From contig JABFRX010000017.1 of the NCBI GenBank assembly GCA_013140995.1, positions 1-42,592 on the forward strand: a DNA stretch of 42,592 nt, read 5' to 3'. Positions 15,926 through 24,786 of the stretch are shown piece by piece. This DNA comes from Alphaproteobacteria bacterium (GTDB taxonomy: Bacteria > Pseudomonadota > Alphaproteobacteria > Micropepsales > Micropepsaceae). The translations under genes were made by a program, and so were the position numbers. The number at the start of each line of letters is the position of its first letter. Positions within the stretch are counted from its first letter, which is position 1. A model generated the notes under the pieces. It was not told where the DNA came from. It worked only from the letters and a program-made list of their open reading frames with translations, and made no database searches.

Positions 15926-16717
15926 ATGGATTTTCCCACAATGCGTCGGCCCAGGTTGGATTCCAACGATTCCTCGTCGCGCGCACTTGTTCCTATAACG
16001 CCATTCCTATTGCTTTGCTCTCCACGCACCGGTTCCACTTTGCTAACTCACGCACTTCGCGAGCATCCGGGAATTCGCATGTACGGCGAGGTCTTTCAGG
16101 ATGAGTTGGATGCACGGCGAGAGGGGCTGGGTTTCCCCAATGAAGTGTTTGAAACCGGAAGTGACGGGGCGTCATATCTCTCGAACAACATCTATGAAGA
16201 GTGCGCTGGCGACGATGAACTCTTCGCTATCGGGTTTAAACTTTTCTACATGCAGGCGCGCGAACCCGGTGCCCGCACAGCGTGGCGCTATCTGATGCAT
16301 CATCGGAATCTGCGCATTGTTCACCTCACGCGCGACAACTTGCTGGAAGCATTTGTCTCGTTTGTTGAGGCAAGAGCTAGCGGTCGATGGCTGTCTGAGG
16401 TCGACAAGTTGCTTCGGGGCGCGCCCATGCACGTCGATACCGATGAGTGTCTGGCGTTTCTTGATCAGATTTACTCGTACCGCGGATGGGCGAACCAGGC
16501 GTTCTGTCAGCACCAGGTATTTGAACTCTCGTACGAGCGCCATCTGATTGCGGACTTCGGCTCCGCAATGACGCAGGTTCAAAAATTCCTCGGCGTACCA
16601 CCGCTTCGCCTACCTGTGCTCCTTCGCAAACAGGGTACTGCGCCCATCGAGACGCGGGTCATCAACTTCGATGAAGTCAGGCGCGCGCTGCGGCACACGA
16701 TCCATGCGATCAAGTAG
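15926..16717 (+). CDS. Stf0-type sulfotransferase
   Basis: This 263-residue cytoplasmic sulfotransferase would move sulfate from PAPS to a carbohydrate hydroxyl. The 5'-phosphosulfate loop is CSPRTGSTLL and the 3'-phosphate site is IVHLTRDNLLEAFVSF; both are intact. LREHPGIRMYGEVF follows the P-loop, as in Stf0 and LPS sulfotransferases. ATG 15926 gives a start about 30 residues before the P-loop; ATG 15941 is an alternative, and neither has a strong ribosome binding site. The gene lies 10 bases behind the pseudo-sulfotransferase/radical SAM fusion and probably arose from the same ancestor by duplication. It implies a sulfated sugar or lipid in the product of this locus (inference). Confidence 0.88.
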   Translation: MDFPTMRRPRLDSNDSSSRALVPITPFLLLCSPRTGSTLLTHALREHPGIRMYGEVFQDELDARREGLGFPNEVFETGSDGASYLSNNIYEECAGDDELFAIGFKLFYMQAREPGARTAWRYLMHHRNLRIVHLTRDNLLEAFVSFVEARASGRWLSEVDKLLRGAPMHVDTDECLAFLDQIYSYRGWANQAFCQHQVFELSYERHLIADFGSAMTQVQKFLGVPPLRLPVLLRKQGTAPIETRVINFDEVRRALRHTIHAIK

Positions 16718-16775
16718 CCGCGCAGCGAGAGTGAACGCCCACCGGCGTTGCGATGAATCTTTCGTCCCTACCTCG

Positions 16776-18374
16776 TCACTTCTGGACCGTGACTCCGTGC
16801 TCACCGCAGTGCCAGCAGCTATAGTTGAGCGGCCACTCCTGCCGAATTTCAGCCCAGGCGGTCGATCGTTGCGGCCATTCGTAGTCACTGAGTGACGGAT
16901 ACGCACCAAGTGACTTCAGCACCGGAGCCGAAGGCACGATCGCTCTATGCGTCGCGGTTGTCGATTCGCCGGCGAGTACCTCAAGCGCGAGGCGGGCTAT
17001 CAGACCTTGCGTCGCAACGACGTCGGCGTACCCAAACGGAAGGAAATGCTCGTGGCAGCCGTCCGCAAGCCTTAGTGGCGACTCGTCTTCCCAACGGGCG
17101 ACTTCTCGTACGAACCGCCCGTTCGGCGAAAACAGACAGGCAAAGCACTTACCCATGAGCGAGACCGCGTGACCCGCGGCAGCGTGACCCTCGACCCAAC
17201 CGGCGACAAACCGAACGCTGTTGTTGCGCGCCCACTCTGCTAGCGCCAGCTCGTCAGGCCACGAAGCAATGGTGCTAACAATGGCATCGGCCCGGAGTTC
17301 TTCTGGTTTGTCGGCGGCAACGCGCTGCCATGTCTCGGCCAATCCTATGATGCGAGGCGCTGTTGGGATGTGTTCTTGCAATCGTCGCGCCAGCTCGACG
17401 GCTTTCGGGCGCTCCACGGCGCTTCCCCCTAATGCATGGCGCGCGACGTTGTCCCAGGAGACCACGTCTGGATCGATAATCGTGAGCCAACCGACGCCGG
17501 CGCGTGCCAGAAGCTCGGCTACGCCGCCTCCAAGCGAGCCACAGCCTACTAGCGCGACATGTGCGTTGGCGATTTCTGCACGCAAACCATTTCCACCGCG
17601 ACTGTGAAGCCATTGGCGATCCGCACGGTCAACGCGCAAGCGCGCAATGACATGAGGAGATTCCAAGACAATGGCCACAAGGAGCGGTCCCGCTGCAGTC
17701 GCAAGCACAAAGATCAAAATGCCCCCATGCAGCACCACCTTCTTTTGCTCGTCATTCAGCGAGGAAAAATCATGGGGAACCTCTGAGAAGTCCTTTGCGT
17801 CAGTAATAAGCGCATCTACGAACGCCAAGGCCGATATGCCCCTGTGCTCCAGCCATGCGCTGAGTTCAGCGGGAGTCCCGGCAATCACCCACCGGTCGTA
17901 CAGCTTGGTCGCCGTAGCATTCGATCTTCTGTCAGCGACATCTAGAAGCGACCACGCGCGCAAACCACCGCTAACCCAACGGTGGCGTGCAGCAACCGGA
18001 TCTTGCCCAGCAATGCGAGCATTGCGCTCGACAATCTGCAGCAATGCCCGAAGGACTTGATCGATCGCCTTCTCGTGAACAAGGGGCATGCTTCTTCGCC
18101 CCGGTTCAAGAAAGCAAACCCTTCCGTCCGTCTCCACATTGTGCCAGGCGGCGCGCGCGCCCGCAGGCTCCACCATCCTCAAGATCGGCGTCCCATAGGG
18201 CGCGTCGGGACCAAGAAGATAGTGTACCCTAATGGCCGAGCCGACGAGCTCCCAACCCAGGGCCTCACCTTGACCGAGCTCTTGACCTGTCAGCTCCCGG
18301 TGCGCAAAGCCCCATCTCTCAAAACAACGTGTGTGCAGACGTTGCAATGATGGTCGCAGCGCCGGAAATAGCAT
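16776..18374 (-). CDS. E2-E1 ubiquitin-like conjugation fusion (ThiF family)
   Basis: The 532-residue protein joins an E2-like domain to an E1-like adenylating domain, as in CBASS Cap2 and other bacterial ubiquitin-like systems. Residues 48-115 hold the E2 core, with WHNVETDGRVC placing the candidate catalytic Cys at 87, nine residues after His78. Residues 272-460 are the ThiF fold: VGCGSLGGG (277-284) for ATP, IIDPDVV, Asn309 and Arg312 in WDNVARHAL and Lys324. Cysteines 410/413 and 520/523 form CxxC pairs likely to bind zinc. ATG 18374 is used because it falls one base after the upstream stop; GTG or other starts to 18482 would overlap that gene. No JAB peptidase or CD-NTase is present. It stands on the opposite strand to its glycan-gene neighbours, as inserted cargo would. 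Confidence 0.85.
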   Translation of the reverse strand: MLFPALRPSLQRLHTRCFERWGFAHRELTGQELGQGEALGWELVGSAIRVHYLLGPDAPYGTPILRMVEPAGARAAWHNVETDGRVCFLEPGRRSMPLVHEKAIDQVLRALLQIVERNARIAGQDPVAARHRWVSGGLRAWSLLDVADRRSNATATKLYDRWVIAGTPAELSAWLEHRGISALAFVDALITDAKDFSEVPHDFSSLNDEQKKVVLHGGILIFVLATAAGPLLVAIVLESPHVIARLRVDRADRQWLHSRGGNGLRAEIANAHVALVGCGSLGGGVAELLARAGVGWLTIIDPDVVSWDNVARHALGGSAVERPKAVELARRLQEHIPTAPRIIGLAETWQRVAADKPEELRADAIVSTIASWPDELALAEWARNNSVRFVAGWVEGHAAAGHAVSLMGKCFACLFSPNGRFVREVARWEDESPLRLADGCHEHFLPFGYADVVATQGLIARLALEVLAGESTTATHRAIVPSAPVLKSLGAYPSLSDYEWPQRSTAWAEIRQEWPLNYSCWHCGEHGVTVQK

Positions 18375-18375
18375 C

Positions 18376-18606
18376 TTAGCCGGCGCGAAACCCACCCCAC
18401 GGCAGGTCGTCCCAGTCGCCCACGGGGAAATGTACCCCCGGAGAATGCGGTCGGGCCAGACGAAGGACAGCAAGGCTTGCATCGAGCGCTATTCGCGCAT
18501 CTTCATGTGTGACCAGCTTACCAAGTCGATCAACAGCACTCTTTACGTGCACCTCAGCAAGAGCTTTCAGCCCGATCTGCGACGTCGGCATTTCGACCAT
18601 AGTCAT
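18376..18606 (-). CDS. 76-residue partner protein of the E2-E1 fusion
   Basis: This is a small protein of unknown family. ATG 18606 has GGAGG about 6 bases upstream, a strong ribosome binding site, and its stop is one base before the E2-E1 start, so the two are translationally coupled. The sequence looks helical (LKALAEVHVKSAVDRLGKLV) and then has an aromatic Gly-rich tail, DWDDLPWGGFRAG, ending in Gly. A C-terminal Gly is what ubiquitin-like modifiers or Cap2 targets present for adenylation. No beta-grasp pattern is evident, however, so it may be a target or adaptor instead. The coupling is seen; the role is inferred. Confidence 0.72.
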   Translation of the reverse strand: MTMVEMPTSQIGLKALAEVHVKSAVDRLGKLVTHEDARIALDASLAVLRLARPHSPGVHFPVGDWDDLPWGGFRAG

Positions 18607-18726
18607 GAGTTCCTCCGTCAATGAGTGGCGCAACTCTACGCGAGTGCTTCATCCTACTCAATGCCATAAATATTTGATACTCAGTCGTGACTGAAACTCA
18701 CAATAGCGACCTAAGGAATCCGCGTG
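18607..18726. promoter_or_regulatory. Divergent control region with 14-bp palindrome
   Basis: The partner/E2-E1 unit and the epimerase operon diverge from here. Bases 18681-18694 read tcagtcgtgactga, with 6-bp perfect arms around a 2-base centre, a size and symmetry usual for dimeric repressor sites. An AT-rich run (ataaatatttgata) lies next to it. No regulator gene is adjacent, so the binder is unknown. Confidence 0.4.
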
Positions 18727-19707
18727 ATGACCGGTTTGGATTGGCCAAGGTCAACCGTCCTCGTGGCAGGTGGCGCTGGGTTTGTGGGTTCGACACTCGT
18801 CCGACGACTCGTCGACAAGGGTGCCCGAGTCGTTTCTTTCGACGATTATTCAACGGGCTCTCCGTCCCATTTGCCAAAGAGTAGGCAAGTCGAAGCCATC
18901 AGGGCGGACGCGCGCGACCGGCTCAAAGTTCTTGAAACGATGCGCGCGCACAGGATCGACTATGTATTTGATTGCATTGGCGATACTTTTGTACCCGAAG
19001 CATACGAGTTGCCCCAACGCTTCTTCGAAGTGAACCTAGGAACTACTCTCAACATACTAAGGGCGGCGCATGAGGCAGGCATAAGGCGTGTTCTCTATGT
19101 GTCCTCGACGGAGGTATACGGCGAAACGACCACCGAGCGTACAGATGAAAACTGTCGACTGCATCCCGTGAACACATATGCCGTATCTAAGCTGGCGGCG
19201 GACCGACTTTGTTACACCTATCACTTGGAGCACGGGCTCCCGGTACTCATTGCGCGGATTTTCAACTGCTATGGTCCGCGCGCAACGCATCCGTATGTCA
19301 TTCCGGAGATCATACGGCAGCTGAGTTACGGTGGGCAGTTAGAGCTTGGCAACACCAGTGCAGAACGCGACTTCACATACGTTGACGACACGGCACGGGC
19401 GTTGATCGCCCTAATGGAATCCGATGTAGCTGATGGCGACGTGGTCAATGTTGGGTCAGGTGAGGCGCATTCCGTCGCTTCGCTGGTTACTCGACTTGCG
19501 AGAATAATGGAGGTTTCGAATGTCGAGGTCGAGCGGGACCCCACGCGCCTCCGTCGACATGATATCTCGCGCTTCTGCGCGGACAGTGGCAAACTTCGGC
19601 GCGCGACCGGTTGGGAGCCTCTTGTTCCCATTGATGTCGGGTTGCGGCGGACTGTCGACTGGTTTCGCCAAAATGGCTGCTGCTGGCACTGGATGAGATC
19701 TGAATGA
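18727..19707 (+). CDS. NAD-dependent sugar-nucleotide epimerase/dehydratase
   Basis: This extended SDR enzyme of about 326 residues would act on a nucleotide sugar. It has GGAGFVGS for NAD, VSSTEVYGE, TYAVSK with Tyr151 and Lys155, RIFNCYGPRATHPYVIPEI and RDFTYVDD, all typical of the 4,6-dehydratase and 4-epimerase branches. The product overlaps the next gene by ATGA, and that gene is a sugar aminotransferase. A dehydratase feeding a 4-keto or 3-keto sugar to the aminotransferase is therefore likely (inference). ATG 18727 has AAGGAA about 9 bases upstream; GTG 18724 is equally possible. The exact reaction cannot be told from motifs alone. Confidence 0.9.
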   Translation: MTGLDWPRSTVLVAGGAGFVGSTLVRRLVDKGARVVSFDDYSTGSPSHLPKSRQVEAIRADARDRLKVLETMRAHRIDYVFDCIGDTFVPEAYELPQRFFEVNLGTTLNILRAAHEAGIRRVLYVSSTEVYGETTTERTDENCRLHPVNTYAVSKLAADRLCYTYHLEHGLPVLIARIFNCYGPRATHPYVIPEIIRQLSYGGQLELGNTSAERDFTYVDDTARALIALMESDVADGDVVNVGSGEAHSVASLVTRLARIMEVSNVEVERDPTRLRRHDISRFCADSGKLRRATGWEPLVPIDVGLRRTVDWFRQNGCCWHWMRSE

Positions 19708-20807
19708 TCAAGCATCTGCCCGTCGCGCGGCCATACTTTTTTGGCAAGGAGCATGAATACATCGATCAAGCGCTCCACTCGATGCAGATCTCCGGCGCGG
19801 GCGCGTTTGTGGACCGGATGGAGGACCTCATCGCCAAGGCAGCCGCGACGCCACATGCGATTGTGGTGTCCAGTGGTACTGCGGCGCTTGACTTAGCGTT
19901 CGAGGCACTTGGGGTAAAACCAGGTGACGAAGTGATCGTGCCTGATTTCACTATGTTTGCGCCGGTTGCTGCTTTGTTGCGTCGAGGGGCGGTTGTCGTT
20001 CCCGTTGACATCGACGCAACGTGGAATCTTGACCCAGGGCGTGTCGCAGAAGCGCTGACGGCAAGGACCAAGGGAATTCTGATGGTGCACACGTACGGAC
20101 ATCCAGCCGATGCGACGCGGATTTGCGAACTCGCGCGCCAGCGGGGAATCTGGGTTGTCGAGGACGCGGCCGAGGCGCTGGGCGCGAAGCTCGGTGGGCG
20201 CGCCGTGGGTTCGTTCGGCAACGTTGCGACGTTCAGCTTCTATGCGAACAAAGTCGTCACTTCGGGCGAGGGAGGTGCGGTCGTCACACGGGACAGCAGG
20301 CTTGCGGCACGCCTGCGCGCATTGCGCAACCTCTGTTTTGGCGATGGATGGGCGCAGCGCTTTGTACACGACGGCATTGGCTTCAATTTCCGGCTCTCGA
20401 ATGTGCTCGCGGCGATAGGGTGCGCTCAGCTTGAGCATCTCGACACGGCGCTTGCAAGCAAACGTCGTACGGCGGTTTACTACCGCGAGCGCCTTTCTCG
20501 TATAAGAGGCCTCATTCTACCGCCGGATTCGTCACGCGTTCTTCATTCATATTGGGTTTTTGGCGTGCTGTTGCCACACGGACATGATCGCAGCGAGGTG
20601 GCAGCTCGGCTGGCCGAGGCGGGGATCGACACGCGCCCCTTCTTTCACCCGGTGCACAGCCAACCTTGTGTCCCAGCCATGCAGGGAGCCTTTCCAAATT
20701 CTGACATGCTAGCGGAACGCGGTATCTATCTTCCTTCGTTTGTCGGTATCTCGAAGCAAGATATCGACCGCGTCAGCGACGCGCTTAAAAAGGCGCTTGC
20801 AGCGTAA
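19704..20807 (+). CDS. DegT/DnrJ/EryC1 sugar aminotransferase
   Basis: This is a 367-residue PLP enzyme that would transfer an amino group to a keto-sugar nucleotide. SSGTAALDLAFEALGVKPGDEVIVPDFTMFA is the family N-terminal signature. VEDAAEALG supplies Asp154 for the PLP ring nitrogen, and SFYANKVVTSGEGG supplies the PLP-binding Lys183. The ending RPFFHPVHSQP followed by YLPSFVGIS is usual for the GDP-perosamine/PseC/FdtB-like groups. Its ATG overlaps the epimerase stop by 4 bases. Its 3' end overlaps the convergent glycosyltransferase gene by 23 bases. With manC nearby, GDP-perosamine-like amino sugars are possible, but substrate choice needs phylogeny. Confidence 0.92.
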   Translation: MIKHLPVARPYFFGKEHEYIDQALHSMQISGAGAFVDRMEDLIAKAAATPHAIVVSSGTAALDLAFEALGVKPGDEVIVPDFTMFAPVAALLRRGAVVVPVDIDATWNLDPGRVAEALTARTKGILMVHTYGHPADATRICELARQRGIWVVEDAAEALGAKLGGRAVGSFGNVATFSFYANKVVTSGEGGAVVTRDSRLAARLRALRNLCFGDGWAQRFVHDGIGFNFRLSNVLAAIGCAQLEHLDTALASKRRTAVYYRERLSRIRGLILPPDSSRVLHSYWVFGVLLPHGHDRSEVAARLAEAGIDTRPFFHPVHSQPCVPAMQGAFPNSDMLAERGIYLPSFVGISKQDIDRVSDALKKALAA

Positions 20808-22518
20808 TCTGTGCGCCCTTCGGCCAGCCGGCCAACATGTGTTCCACATAGAGCCGCACCCTTTGCTCATGCACGCTCGGGTTATGGTAGAGCGCAATGT
20901 TTGGATCATCTGCACTTTCAGTGAAGCGAAAAATCTCCGGTGCCTGGATCTTGCGGCAACTCACGCCGACTTCGGCACTCAGGACATATGAAAGCCAATA
21001 GTCATCCACGAGCACATATTCGGGGTGCGTCATCGGACGAAGAGACGCGCGCCGAAGAAGGTCCATTGAGATTACGAAATTGTCGGCGTGAGCGAAGTCC
21101 ACGGTACACTCTGGAGCGTTTTGATCGTGGAACTTCATGTGCTGTTCACGTTGCCACACCAGTTCTGGGTTATCGAGATCCAAACGATGGGGGTGAAATA
21201 CGTGGCCGCGCACGCACACTGCAACCTCACGGCCGAGTCTTTCGTGCGCGTCATACAATGTTCGTATGTAGTGCGGTTCGGGTAGGACGTCATCGTCACA
21301 GATCAGCAGCACGTCACTTCGTGCAATCGCAGGTAACGCTAGACGCATAGCGCAATAGAAGTTCTCACTGGAATGGATAACTCGGATCGGAAAATCTGAA
21401 CTCAAATCTCGAACGGCCGCATCGACGAGAGGTGCATTTCTTGAGTCGTTATTCCAGATCACCAATTCGAACCTGGGCGCATCTCTCTGGCAAGAAAATC
21501 GATTAAGCTGTTCTCTTAGGCTATGAAGCCTCGCATAGGCAGTGATAAGCACCGTCACGTCGAAACGCTCAAACACTCCCTGTCGCGAAGGGGGGGTGGG
21601 TAACGAAATATAGACTGCGCTAGATTGCACGCGGTCGATGAAATCCTTGTCGCAAGGAGCGCTTTCGCGGCGATCGAGGAGGTATTGATGCGCATCGCGC
21701 ACGCGCGCCGTGTCGCGCAGCAGCGCAGCGGCGTTTCCCTCATGGTAAAGTGGATAGTCCGGGCCAAGATATTCAGGCACGCCGCCTACGCGGTTCACGC
21801 AGATTGGTGTCGCTCTCGCAACGCACTCTACGACTGTGGTGCTTGCAGTTGCATCGCTCAGCTGAAGGAAGACAGCGCTTTCGGCGAGCAACTCGTCGTA
21901 CACATTGTCGGCAACTGGGCGGAGGACTTCGACCGAATCGTTTGCTCGCACCGCGCGCGAACGAACTGCCCAGTCGGTCGGCTCAAGCATTTGCTTTTGC
22001 CAGCCCGGCACGTCGAGGTCGAAGAATGCCTGAAAGTCGCGCAAGAATTCGCCGACGTGTAGGAGCTTGGGGCGAGCGCGCCCAGAAAAGCGGTTCCAAT
22101 CGAATCTCGGGACGTCTTTCGACGATACATACGGAAGCACACCAATTGGTATTTGGACGCCACAACTTCGCAGGAAATTTCTAACGTAGTCCGTCAACGT
22201 CCATATGCCTAGACAGTAGGGCTCACTGTCCCGCCAAGCCGCCATTTGCAACAGGCGCTCGACATCGGGGAACCCAGGTAGATCATGGCGAGGCGCTTGG
22301 TGCACGACGCCCACCCATAGCTCTTGAATTGCACCATCGTAGTGAAGCCGATCCTCAACGGCACTGACAAACAGCACACCCTCAGGACATGTAAGATGAC
22401 GCTGCACAAGCGCTTCGATCCGACGCCACCCTTCCCGATGATGTGCCCACGCGAAACTGTCGTCCATTCGCAGCTTCGGGAGCCAACCACGAGTTTTTGG
22501 GATTCTTGCAGCAGGCAT
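20785..22518 (-). CDS. Two-domain glycosyltransferase (GT-B plus GT-A), DDD intact
   Basis: This 577-residue paralogue of the protein at 10780-12555 has the same order. A GT-B-like half has VLPYVSSKDVPRFDW, LLHVGEFLRDFQAFFDL and PICVNRVGGVPEYLG. A GT-A half has FELVIWNNDSRN, an intact metal-binding DDD in VLLICDDDVLPEP, and MTHPEYVLVDDYWLSYVL. ATG 22518 is chosen because it aligns with the paralogue start, and longer frames would run into the divergent gene at 22664. A protein with both folds could add two different sugars in turn, as bifunctional enzymes in O-antigen loci do (inference). It converges on and overlaps the aminotransferase gene. Confidence 0.85.
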   Translation of the reverse strand: MPAARIPKTRGWLPKLRMDDSFAWAHHREGWRRIEALVQRHLTCPEGVLFVSAVEDRLHYDGAIQELWVGVVHQAPRHDLPGFPDVERLLQMAAWRDSEPYCLGIWTLTDYVRNFLRSCGVQIPIGVLPYVSSKDVPRFDWNRFSGRARPKLLHVGEFLRDFQAFFDLDVPGWQKQMLEPTDWAVRSRAVRANDSVEVLRPVADNVYDELLAESAVFLQLSDATASTTVVECVARATPICVNRVGGVPEYLGPDYPLYHEGNAAALLRDTARVRDAHQYLLDRRESAPCDKDFIDRVQSSAVYISLPTPPSRQGVFERFDVTVLITAYARLHSLREQLNRFSCQRDAPRFELVIWNNDSRNAPLVDAAVRDLSSDFPIRVIHSSENFYCAMRLALPAIARSDVLLICDDDVLPEPHYIRTLYDAHERLGREVAVCVRGHVFHPHRLDLDNPELVWQREQHMKFHDQNAPECTVDFAHADNFVISMDLLRRASLRPMTHPEYVLVDDYWLSYVLSAEVGVSCRKIQAPEIFRFTESADDPNIALYHNPSVHEQRVRLYVEHMLAGWPKGAQITLQAPF

Positions 22519-22663
22519 TCTGTATTGCCAATCTGGAATGTCCAATGATACGTGCTTTCTTGAAAGCGGGCAATGAGGTGGATGGCATGATCTGAGAGAC
22601 CCTATGGGCGCACGGGTGAAGTGCAAAGGGCGTGTCAACCTCAGTGAGGAATAATCTTCCAGG

Positions 22664-23923
22664 ATGAGCGAGACCTTTAACAGCAACAATAGCTCAGCGA
22701 GATCAGAACTACCTCTACAAAAGAGAGCGTTATTCTATGTTTTTGACCGTGGTACGGGCATAGGGCATTTACGTCGGCTTTCAACTATCGCAGAACAAAT
22801 GCAGGGGCGCTTTGCCTGTCTCGTTGTGACCGGTCACCGGGCGGCTGCACATTGGTTCGTTCCCCAAGCTTGTGAGTATGTGCGGATTCCCAGTTGGGAC
22901 GGCCTACTAGGAGCCAACGCCCGCTACTGGGGGCGTGCGCCGTTTGTGAATATGAGTAAGGCGCAGGCGGTCGAGTTTCGGACAGAAATTCTCCGCGGAA
23001 TCGTCCGGGGTTTCAAACCCGACGCGATCTTCGTCGACCACCTTCCGCTGGGCGCCGAAGAGGAGCTCGCAGCAATTCTTCGAGATGCGCCTTGTCGCAA
23101 GTATTTTGTTACTCGAGGCGTTCTCAACGAAACCGAAAATCTTCGCCAACTGATCCTTGGCGGAAAGGCGGGTGACTATCTCAGGGTGCACTATGACCGC
23201 GTGTTCGTCGCGTCGGATCCCCGCGTCTTCGATTTTTGCCGACAATACAACATCCCCGCTGAAATTCGCGAGAAGGCGATTCACGTGGGATACGTCACAC
23301 AGAAAATCCCATACGAACAGAAGCTCAAGACTCGCACAGCCCGAGGAATCGGGGTCAGCGACATCTGGGTGGTTGCGTCGGCGGGTGGGGGCCAGCATGG
23401 TGAGGAGTTGATCGAGAATTGTATTGGCCTTGGCAATGAGTATCCCGACATTGCATTTGACATCGTCATTGGTCCACGATCAAAGCTGGCTTCGGCCGAC
23501 CCAATCTGGTCAGCATCCACGCAGGGTCGGCTACGAATTCACAAGGAGGTGCCGCACTTGGCTCAGTTGAACGCCAGTGCAGACATCGTAATTTCGGCCG
23601 GCGGTTACAACACGCTGCTTGAGGCCGTTCAAGGTAGTGCGGACATCCTTTGTTTTCCGTCGCGCAAGAACACGCGCGATGAGCAATATCAGCACGCTGC
23701 GCGGTTGAAGAAGTTTGTGAACATTGAGGTTTCGACGGAGGTGCGTGAACTCGTGCCGTTATTTGACAAAGCACTAACGTCGTTGTTGCAGCATCGGCGT
23801 GGCGATAGGCGTGGGGAGCTATTGCTCGACGGCGCCGCCAACATTCGGAAAGTGGTCGAGCAAGATCTCGGGTCGACCTCTTTTGGTGACAGTCCCGCAA
23901 AGGAGGACTCGGAATCTGCATGA
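22664..23923 (+). CDS. MurG-like (GT28-type) glycosyltransferase
   Basis: This is a 419-residue GT-B protein with no signal peptide. GTGIGHLRRLSTIAEQM (about 30-46) is the N-terminal Gly/His loop seen in MurG and related enzymes. VVASAGGGQHGEELIENC and IVISAGGYNTLLEAVQGSADILCFPS form the C-terminal nucleotide-sugar site. It is first in a tightly coupled operon: its stop overlaps the dehydrogenase start as ATGA, and the next three genes follow with overlaps or a 15-base gap. The coupling suggests that it uses or accompanies the acyl group made by those genes. The donor and acceptor are unknown. Confidence 0.85.
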   Translation: MSETFNSNNSSARSELPLQKRALFYVFDRGTGIGHLRRLSTIAEQMQGRFACLVVTGHRAAAHWFVPQACEYVRIPSWDGLLGANARYWGRAPFVNMSKAQAVEFRTEILRGIVRGFKPDAIFVDHLPLGAEEELAAILRDAPCRKYFVTRGVLNETENLRQLILGGKAGDYLRVHYDRVFVASDPRVFDFCRQYNIPAEIREKAIHVGYVTQKIPYEQKLKTRTARGIGVSDIWVVASAGGGQHGEELIENCIGLGNEYPDIAFDIVIGPRSKLASADPIWSASTQGRLRIHKEVPHLAQLNASADIVISAGGYNTLLEAVQGSADILCFPSRKNTRDEQYQHAARLKKFVNIEVSTEVRELVPLFDKALTSLLQHRRGDRRGELLLDGAANIRKVVEQDLGSTSFGDSPAKEDSESA

Positions 23924-24786
23924 GGTTTGCGACTATCGGAGTCGTTGGTGCAGGCGTGATGGGTGCGGGGGTCGCCCAGTGCCTGGCGCAGACTGAGCAC
24001 AGTGTTGTTCTAGTGGATGTTTCTCAGGAAATTCTGGAGCGTGCTCGAACGCAAATTGCCAGAAACTTGAGATTCGGAGCGCTGTTTAATCCTGCACTGC
24101 GCAGCGCCAACCACTCGGAAGTGCTCGATCGAATCGATCTCACTGTGAACTACGAACGTCTAGCCAACCTTGACTTCATTATCGAGAACGTCACAGAGAG
24201 TTGGGAGATCAAGCGGGCTGTCCACGCCGAACTCGATCGGATTTGCCGGAAGGAGTGCATCCTTGCCGCTAACACGTCGGTGATCTTGATCGCCAGTTTG
24301 GCCGCCGCGACGCAGTGCCCGGACCGCGTTGTGGGAATGCATTTCATGAACCCGGTTCCACAAATGCGCGCAGTCGAGGTCATTAAGGCTAAAGATACGA
24401 GTGGTGCGACGGTGGAGAGTGCCACGGAAGTTCTGCAGCAAATGGGCAAGTCTGCAATCGTCGTGGGAGACAAGCCTGGCTTTGTCTCAAATCGCGTACT
24501 CATGTTGGCGATAAACGAGGCCATAATGGTTGTGCAGGACGAAGTTGCTGAGCCCGCAGTCGTTGATGAGATTTTTGTGAAATGCATGGCCCACAAAATG
24601 GGGCCGTTGGCTACTGCGGACCTCATAGGCTTAGATACGGTGCTGCGGTCGCTTGAACTACTTTGTCAGTACTACGGCGAGCACAAATATCGGCCGTGTT
24701 CGCTTCTGAAAGATATGGTTGCCGCAGGCCTTTACGGGCGCAAGTCGGGACGAGGGTTCTTCAGATACGCAGGGCAAGCGCGGTGA
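23920..24786 (+). CDS. 3-hydroxyacyl-CoA dehydrogenase, FkbK-like
   Basis: This 288-residue NAD(P)-dependent dehydrogenase has GVVGAGVMGAGVAQ (8-21) as the Rossmann loop, FIIENVTESWEIK, GMHFMNPVPQM with the catalytic His, GFVSNRVLML and a final LYGRKSGRGFFRY. These are hallmarks of 3-hydroxybutyryl-CoA dehydrogenases. Its place beside an ACP, an acyl-CoA dehydrogenase and an FkbH-type protein matches FkbK, which oxidises the glyceryl-ACP hydroxyl in (hydroxy/methoxy)malonyl-ACP biosynthesis. The start codon overlaps the preceding stop and its own stop overlaps the GTG of the ACP gene, so expression is coupled on both sides. Confidence 0.9.
   Translation: MRFATIGVVGAGVMGAGVAQCLAQTEHSVVLVDVSQEILERARTQIARNLRFGALFNPALRSANHSEVLDRIDLTVNYERLANLDFIIENVTESWEIKRAVHAELDRICRKECILAANTSVILIASLAAATQCPDRVVGMHFMNPVPQMRAVEVIKAKDTSGATVESATEVLQQMGKSAIVVGDKPGFVSNRVLMLAINEAIMVVQDEVAEPAVVDEIFVKCMAHKMGPLATADLIGLDTVLRSLELLCQYYGEHKYRPCSLLKDMVAAGLYGRKSGRGFFRYAGQAR

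Noticed and set aside
18375-18482. N-terminal extension of the E2-E1 gene to 18482
   Set aside because: It would overlap the coupled 76-residue gene by over 100 bases. ATG 18374, one base after that gene's stop, fits better.
22519-22689. N-terminal extension of the glycosyltransferase to 22689
   Set aside because: The extra residues have no counterpart in the paralogue and would overlap the divergent gene at 22664.
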